NCBI GenBank assembly: GCA_002402945.1
Contig: DHGV01000023.1
Location: forward strand, 264 to 10,654
Source: Pelotomaculum sp. UBA4789
GTDB taxonomy: Bacteria > Bacillota > Desulfotomaculia > Desulfotomaculales > Pelotomaculaceae
Length of the DNA stretch: 10,391 nucleotides
Reading direction: 5' to 3'
Position 1 is the stretch's first letter; the number at the start of each line of letters is the position of its first letter. The notes under the pieces were generated by a model. It had not been told where the DNA came from, did not search any database, and saw nothing but the letters and a program-made list of their open reading frames with translations. The translations under genes were made by a program, and so were the position numbers. This document shows, in pieces, positions 7,090 through 10,391 of the stretch.

Positions 7090-7120
7090 GGGGACATATC
7101 CTGGTTTAGGATGTGTCCCC
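7090..7120. repeat. 13-bp GGGGACA...TGTCCCC palindrome (REP-like hairpin)
   Basis: GGGGACATATCCT (7090-7102) pairs with AGGATGTGTCCCC (7108-7120) across a five-base loop, with a single G-T pair. Only three T's follow on the plus strand and none on the minus strand, so it is a poor intrinsic terminator by itself. Palindromes with GGGGACA/TGTCCCC ends are familiar as dispersed intergenic elements in Clostridia, in some genomes linked to RAYT-type transposases. That link is recollection, not shown here. It lies between the regulator stop and the real terminator, so it could also protect the 3' end of the mRNA. Confidence 0.6.
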
Positions 7121-7152
7121 TTTCCTCGTATTATATATTTAGGGACCAACTT

Positions 7153-7183
7153 TGAACGGTAATCATGACCGTTCATTTTTTTT
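7153..7183 (+). terminator. Rho-independent terminator of the AAA+ regulator gene
   Basis: The perfect 8-bp stem TGAACGGT (7153-7160) / ACCGTTCA (7168-7175), with loop AATCATG, is followed by eight consecutive T's (7176-7183). It is correctly placed about 100 bases after the regulator stop and works only in the plus direction. Confidence 0.88.
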
Positions 7184-7292
7184 AACAATTTGCTCTCTGT
7201 CTATCCACATTAAACGATAAGCTTATGTTGAAATAGTTTCGGTTGCTCTTCTGCTGATAATGTATTCCCATTCCACTGTCTGGTCTGCCGTT

Positions 7293-7340
7293 GCAGGGCG
7301 GGCTTCAGCCCGCCAATGTGCGGCTGAAGCCGCACCTACA
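7293..7340. repeat. Paired REP/BIME-like palindromes at the 3' end of pheA
   Basis: Two hairpins stand side by side: GGCGGGCT-TC-AGCCCGCC (7297-7314) and GTGCGGCT-GA-AGCCGCAC (7318-7335). Each has perfect 8-bp arms, and they are separated by AAT. The two units are also inverted copies of each other: GCAGGGCGGGCTTCAGCC on one side mirrors GTAGGTGCGGCTTCAGCC read on the other strand. This head-to-head arrangement is that of REP/BIME elements. The right edge, CCTACA, supplies the TAG stop of pheA (7336-7338). With no T-run it is probably not a terminator, but it could stabilise the aroF-pheA transcript against 3' exonucleases. Confidence 0.75.
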
Positions 7341-8193
7341 ATTCTAACGTTTCTTTTCCCGGCGCTTCCCATACCGGGTAGGAACCAAGAACCTTCATCC
7401 CCAATGTAACCTTTGCCACCTCGCGCAGAGCTTCCCTCACCTCAGGCTGATCCTGCCCTCCGATGAAATCTATGAAAAACAAGTAATCACCCAGGTTCTT
7501 TTTCGCCGGCCTGGATTCAATACGGGTAAGGTTAATTCCACGCACCGCAAATTCACGCAGTATGGCATAGAGAGCTCCGGGCCGGTCCCCAACACCAAAA
7601 ACAAGGGATGTCTTGCTTTTTTGTTCCGGAGAGCAGGACTTCTGTTCCCTGCCCACAATCCAAAAACGAGTGACGTTGTCCGGGTAGTCGTTGGCAACGG
7701 GCACAATTATCTGTAAATCATATTCCCGGGCTGCCCTCTCCGGGGCCAGGGCGGCCCAGGGACGGCTGCTTTTTGCAACCCGCCTGGCAGCCTCAGCTGT
7801 ACTGGAACACTCTGCTAAGGAGACCTCAGGAAGCTCACGCCGCAAATAGCTGCGGCATTGAGCCAGTGCCTGGTAATGAGAATAAACCCTCTCCACCTGT
7901 TTAAGATCCAGACCCCTGCGAACCAGCAGTGACTGCCGGACAGGCAAATAAACCTCTCCGCGCACAACCAAATTAAACGGACCTGCCAGCAGGTCGAGCA
8001 CGGCGCCAACAGCGCCCTCGGTAGAGTTTTCTACCGGGACCACCCCTTCATCCAGCCTCCCGTCCGCAACCCCGGCGAAGACTTCTTCCAGTGAAGAGCA
8101 GTTTGTTATTTTACCAGCACTGCCATCTGCATAAAGAATGGCAGCTTCTTCCGAAAATGTACCTTTCGGGCCAAGATAGCCAATCTTAATCAT
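7336..8193 (-). CDS. pheA: Prephenate dehydratase
   Basis: This enzyme converts prephenate to phenylpyruvate with loss of water and CO2, the committed step to phenylalanine, in the cytoplasm. It is a 285-residue monofunctional enzyme of usual length with no chorismate mutase domain. The catalytic periplasmic-binding-protein-like domain covers about 1-180, with GYLGPKGTFSEEAA at the N-terminus, VPVENSTEGAV (about 52-62) and the catalytic Thr-Arg-Phe at 175-177 (DNVTRFWIVG). An ACT domain (about 195-275) carries GALY and ESRP (226-229), the usual phenylalanine-binding allosteric site. The ATG at 8193 is preferred over an upstream GTG at 8217 because homology begins there. It overlaps the aroF stop by 8 bases, so the two are co-transcribed and probably translationally coupled. 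The last codons and the stop abut the REP-like repeat. Control comes from the T-box leader upstream of aroF plus feedback by Phe. Confidence 0.95.
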   Translation of the reverse strand: MIKIGYLGPKGTFSEEAAILYADGSAGKITNCSSLEEVFAGVADGRLDEGVVPVENSTEGAVGAVLDLLAGPFNLVVRGEVYLPVRQSLLVRRGLDLKQVERVYSHYQALAQCRSYLRRELPEVSLAECSSTAEAARRVAKSSRPWAALAPERAAREYDLQIIVPVANDYPDNVTRFWIVGREQKSCSPEQKSKTSLVFGVGDRPGALYAILREFAVRGINLTRIESRPAKKNLGDYLFFIDFIGGQDQPEVREALREVAKVTLGMKVLGSYPVWEAPGKETLEL

Positions 8194-9220
8194 TACATGC
8201 AGCCCCCCCGACAACACGCCCTACTGCAGCGGCTACCATCCTGAGTTCCGCCATCAGGGAATCAAAATCTTCCGGAGTCAGGGACTGAGGGCCATCACAC
8301 AGCGCTTTTGATGGCTCGGGGTGTACCTCTACCAACAACCCGTCCGCTCCTGCCGCCACCGCTGCCCGGCCCATTGGCGCTACCAGCCGCTGAATCCCGG
8401 TTGCGTGACTGGGATCAACCAATACCGGGAGATGACTGAGCCCTTTGACTAAAGGAACAGCGCTCAGGTCGAGCGTATTACGTGTGGCGTTTTCAAAAGT
8501 ACGGATCCCCCGCTCGCAAAGGACCACGTTTTCATTGCCCTCCGAGACAATGTATTCAGCCGCCATCAGCCATTCCTCAACTGTTGAGGAAAAACCGCGT
8601 TTTAATAAAACGGGCTTGCCTGATCGCCCTACCATACGCAGCAGGTGGTAATTCTGCATATTCCTTGCTCCCACCTGAACCATATCGACATATTTCAGCG
8701 CCAGGTCCAGGCTGTTTTCATCAATAATTTCAGTCACCGTGACCAGACCGGTCTCCTGGGAGGCTTCGGCCAGTATCTTCAACCCTTCCTCCTCCAAACC
8801 CTGGAAGCTGTAAGGAGAGGTCCTGGGCTTGAAAGCGCCGCCCCGCAGGATGCTTGCTCCCGCCTGGCGAACCCTGCGTGCCGCGGTAAGGAGCTGCTCC
8901 CTGCTTTCAACCGCGCAGGGACCGGCAATTATTGCCAGCTCGTTGCCGCCGATAATAACATCTTTTACTTTGACCAGGCTATGTCTCCCTTTTGATTCCC
9001 TGCTCACCAGCTTATACGGTTTCATTATGGGCAGGATCTTTTCTACGCCCGGCATAATTTCCAGTCCCAGAGATGTGATCTCCTGCCGGTCTCCAACTGC
9101 GCCGATGACCAATCGCTTCACCCCGCGGATAAAGTGAATTTCAAAACCATATTGTTCCAGCCTTTGTTGAACGGCTTTGATTTGCTCGGGTCCTGCTGTT
9201 AAATCCATAACTATAACCAT
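8186..9220 (-). CDS. aroF: 3-deoxy-7-phosphoheptulonate (DAHP) synthase, type I-beta with N-terminal regulatory domain
   Basis: This enzyme condenses phosphoenolpyruvate and erythrose-4-phosphate to DAHP, the first step of the shikimate pathway. It has 344 residues. Residues 1-70 form a ferredoxin-like/ACT-type regulatory domain (MVIVMDLTAGPEQIKAV), as in the Thermotoga and Clostridia I-beta enzymes, usually the site of aromatic feedback. The TIM-barrel catalytic domain follows, with AGPCAVES (99-106, metal ligand Cys102), RGGAFKPRTSPYSFQG (126-141) binding substrate phosphates, DPSHATG (metal histidine) and VEVHPEP near the C-terminus. The ATG at 9220 lies 7 bases after AAAGGAGG; a TTG at 9226 is only one base from that site. 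It is the first gene of the aroF-pheA operon and starts just after the second T-box terminator. The pairing with pheA suggests supply mainly towards phenylalanine. Confidence 0.95.
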   Translation of the reverse strand: MVIVMDLTAGPEQIKAVQQRLEQYGFEIHFIRGVKRLVIGAVGDRQEITSLGLEIMPGVEKILPIMKPYKLVSRESKGRHSLVKVKDVIIGGNELAIIAGPCAVESREQLLTAARRVRQAGASILRGGAFKPRTSPYSFQGLEEEGLKILAEASQETGLVTVTEIIDENSLDLALKYVDMVQVGARNMQNYHLLRMVGRSGKPVLLKRGFSSTVEEWLMAAEYIVSEGNENVVLCERGIRTFENATRNTLDLSAVPLVKGLSHLPVLVDPSHATGIQRLVAPMGRAAVAAGADGLLVEVHPEPSKALCDGPQSLTPEDFDSLMAELRMVAAAVGRVVGGAACND

Positions 9221-9242
9221 TTTCAAACCTCCTTTAAAAGAT

Positions 9243-9339
9243 AAAAAACTGCCGCTCCCACAAAGGGACGAAAACGGCAGGTTTCCGCGGTACCACCCAG
9301 ATTGGCCAAAAGACAGCCCTCTTTTTTAGGGTACAGGAA
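9243..9339 (-). promoter_or_regulatory. T-box module 2: duplicated antiterminator and terminator (gene-proximal)
   Basis: The same order recurs without a new Stem I: TTCCTGTAC (9339-9331), a weaker hairpin just before the T-box (GGC/GCC with flanking AGA/TCT), and T-box TGGGTGGTACCGCGG (9299-9285). The terminator is CTGCCG (9280-9275) / CGGCAG (9254-9249) with inner TCCC/GGGA, then TTTTTT (9248-9243). The aroF ribosome binding site begins 8 bases beyond the T-run. Only 85 bases separate this T-box from the end of terminator 1, too little for a second full Stem I plus Stem III. Confidence 0.85.
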
Positions 9340-9384
9340 CGCTTACCAGGAATTGCCGTCCAGGAATTGATTCCGCCAAAAAAC

Positions 9385-9491
9385 AAAAAACCTCTCATCC
9401 GTCAGGGACGAGAAGTCTTAAACTTTCCGCGTTACCACCCTGGTTGCCCCATGGCAAAAACCACGGCAACCCCTCGGTAAGAGTACAGGAA
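9385..9491 (-). promoter_or_regulatory. T-box module 1: antiterminator and intrinsic terminator (promoter-proximal)
   Basis: TTCCTGTAC (9491-9483) is followed by a Stem III hairpin GGTTGCC (9471-9465) / GGCAACC (9448-9442), directly abutting the T-box AGGGTGGTAACGCGG (9441-9427). The terminator is CTTCTCGTCC (9415-9406) / GGATGAGAGG (9400-9391), a ten-pair stem with two wobble pairs, followed by TTTTTT (9390-9385). The CGTCC in its left arm can pair with the GGGTGG of the T-box, the usual switch. Confidence 0.88.
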
Positions 9492-9699
9492 TTATTTTTC
9501 CGATACCCCCTCCCTTATAACGGCGGGAGATACGTCCAAACCTACTTGCCGCGTGTGGCGGTTTCAGCCGGCGTCTCCGGAGAGAACTTCAACAGGTCAC
9601 ATCCTGGGTGTGCTTCCAGTCGGTGGCACTCCCTCCCTGTAGGACTGGGTCCGGTTTACTTTTCTCCTTCATTGACTTTTAAAATATAGAATTATTAAC

Positions 9700-9728
9700 A
9701 GTATAACGGCTGTCAGGTTAAACTGCAA
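9700..9728 (-). promoter_or_regulatory. Candidate sigma-A promoter of the aroF-pheA operon
   Basis: On the minus strand TTGCAG (9728-9723) and TATACT (9705-9700) stand 17 bases apart. Transcription would start near 9693, about 17 bases before Stem I of the T-box begins. The -35 is weak (3 of 6) and the -10 good (5 of 6). The position between leuS and the leader is exactly where a promoter is expected. Confidence 0.55.
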
Positions 9729-9752
9729 GCAGTAAAATTATATTTTTTTGTG

Positions 9753-10391
9753 TTACTTAATCACGATATTAACCAGTTTGCCCGGTACAGGTATAATTTT
9801 AACTATTTTTTTGCCTTCAGTCAGCTTTAATATTTTAGGGTCATTCATGACCCTTTCCTGCATTTCCCCTGCTGTCAGCCCGGCTGGAACCGTCATGCGG
9901 TCGCGTACCCTGCTGTTGATCTGCACAACGATCGTGATCTCATCTTCCACAATAGCTGCGGGGTCATATGACGGCCATTTCTGTAAATGAATGCTGTCTG
10001 CATGTCCCATGACTGCCCAGATTTCCTCGGTGATGTGGGGGGCAAATGGCGCCAGCAGCAACAACAGTGATTCTACCGCTTCCCTCAGGACGGCACTGTC
10101 AAGATCTGCTTCCGGCAGCTCTTTGAACTGGTACAGAGCGTTAACGTGCTCCATGATAGCGCTGACTGCTGTGTTAAAGTTAAAACGGGTGCTGACGTCC
10201 TCAGTTACCTTCTTGATGGTTTTGTGGGTTATACGGCGCATGTCCCGGTTTGCCCCCGCCAGATCTGTGTCAGGCCTGACCGGTGCTTTCTTCAGAGTTT
10301 CCTCCAACGGCTCCACCAGGCGCCAGATGCGGTTTAAAAAGCGGTAGCAGCCTTCCACTGCCTGATCGTTCCACTCCAGGTCGCGTTCCGG
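9753..10391 (-). CDS. leuS: Leucyl-tRNA synthetase, C-terminal part (starts beyond the right edge)
   Basis: LeuRS attaches leucine to tRNA-Leu. The minus-strand frame is open from base 10391 to the TAA at 9753, giving the last 212 residues of an enzyme usually about 820 long; the start lies outside the window. The visible part opens with DLEWNDQAVEGCYRFLNRIW, then continues through the alpha-helical anticodon-binding domain (LLLLLAPFAPHITEEIWAVMG) and ends in the small C-terminal domain (VVQINSRVRDRM to VPGKLVNIVIK). All of this is typical of bacterial LeuRS. The catalytic HIGH and KMSKS motifs would be upstream and cannot be checked. It lies on the same strand as aroF-pheA, about 530 bases upstream, with the T-box leader and its own promoter candidate between them. 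Confidence 0.95.
   Translation of the reverse strand, partial: PERDLEWNDQAVEGCYRFLNRIWRLVEPLEETLKKAPVRPDTDLAGANRDMRRITHKTIKKVTEDVSTRFNFNTAVSAIMEHVNALYQFKELPEADLDSAVLREAVESLLLLLAPFAPHITEEIWAVMGHADSIHLQKWPSYDPAAIVEDEITIVVQINSRVRDRMTVPAGLTAGEMQERVMNDPKILKLTEGKKIVKIIPVPGKLVNIVIK

Larger units (their letters stand above)
9243..9676 (-). ncRNA. T-box riboswitch leader of aroF-pheA: one Stem I, two antiterminator/terminator modules
   Basis: T-box leaders bind a tRNA by its anticodon in Stem I and test its 3' end with the antiterminator bulge; uncharged tRNA prevents termination. Stem I is visible as GTC (9676-9674) with GAC (9575-9573), a purine-rich kink, GGAGA (9667-9663) with TCTCC (9583-9579), and the specifier-loop signature AGTA (9660-9657) opposite GAA (9590-9588). 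By analogy with B. subtilis glyQS (GAA-N-codon) the specifier is TTC (9586-9584), phenylalanine. A CCGTTA-containing stem (about 9525-9505) resembles the conserved Stem II region. Two T-box sequences then follow, at 9441-9427 and 9299-9285, each with its own terminator. Both bulges read TGGT, complementary to ACCA, which fits tRNA-Phe (discriminator A). That it regulates aroF-pheA in response to uncharged tRNA-Phe is inference from these features. Confidence 0.92.
9221..9752 (-). other. Untranslated region between leuS and aroF, filled by the T-box leader
   Basis: This 532-base interval contains no credible protein gene. Reading leftward from leuS it holds a promoter candidate (9700-9728), one Stem I (about 9573-9676), a Stem II-type region (about 9492-9572), two antiterminator/terminator modules (9385-9491 and 9243-9339) and the aroF ribosome binding site AAAGGAGG (9228-9235). 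No intrinsic terminator with a clear T-run was found directly after leuS, so some leuS read-through into the leader is possible. Confidence 0.85.

Noticed and set aside
7318..7335. REP hairpin as terminator for aroF-pheA
   Set aside because: No T-run follows on the minus strand, so it does not meet the requirements of an intrinsic terminator.
9300..9384. Possibility of two complete tandem T-boxes
   Set aside because: Only one AGTA/GAA specifier loop and one Stem I could be drawn; the 85-base linker cannot hold another plus Stem III.
9444..9689. 81-codon plus-strand frame across the T-box leader
   Set aside because: The region is explained by conserved RNA structure on the other strand, and the translation has no family resemblance.
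9991..10347. 118-codon open frame on the plus strand opposite leuS
   Set aside because: It is antisense to a clear LeuRS C-terminal domain; the Ser/Arg/Leu-rich translation is typical of a shadow frame.

Overview
The window looks like chromosomal DNA from a Gram-positive anaerobe of the Clostridia. A Peptococcaceae or Pelotomaculum/Desulfotomaculum-like organism is my best guess. The grounds are a T-box leader, a YdbC-type PC4 protein, late-competence genes, a ferredoxin-dependent 2-oxoacid oxidoreductase operon, strong AGGAGG-type ribosome binding sites and several TTG starts. The genus is inference. No transposase, phage gene, CRISPR array, tRNA or rRNA was seen.

Bases 1-1873, minus strand: a competence block read from right to left. 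comEA (DNA receptor) comes first, then a small ssDNA-binding PC4/YdbC protein, then the N-terminal 271 codons of comEC (DNA channel), which runs off the left edge. Bases 1874-2296 are a divergent, very AT-rich spacer with a good promoter candidate for the rightward genes.

Bases 2297-5046, plus strand: a tightly packed four-gene korDABC-type operon (ferredoxin, alpha, TPP-binding beta, gamma) for a 2-oxoacid:ferredoxin oxidoreductase, probably 2-oxoglutarate. A bulged hairpin with a T-run follows. Bases 5263-7053 encode a regulator with a cysteine-containing GAF-like sensor, a PAS domain, a sigma-54-type AAA+ domain and a Fis-type helix-turn-helix. Its GAFTGA loop reads GAFPGA and one of the usual arginine-finger positions is serine, so it may not be a normal sigma-54 activator. 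A clean intrinsic terminator follows it, together with two kinds of REP-like palindrome.

Bases 7336-9720, minus strand: aroF (DAHP synthase, first step of the shikimate pathway) and pheA (prephenate dehydratase, committed step to phenylalanine) overlap by 8 bases. A roughly 450-base T-box leader precedes them. This leader has one Stem I, with UUC (Phe) as the best reading of the specifier, but two successive antiterminator/terminator modules. End-product control by uncharged tRNA-Phe through two checkpoints in series is the most interesting inference in the window. Bases 9753-10391, minus strand, are the C-terminal 212 codons of leuS.

The three functional groups are DNA uptake, ferredoxin-linked 2-oxoacid metabolism with a candidate redox-sensing regulator, and aromatic amino acid synthesis under tRNA control. 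Nothing here amounts to a wholly new system. The tandem T-box and the atypical AAA+ regulator deserve a second look.
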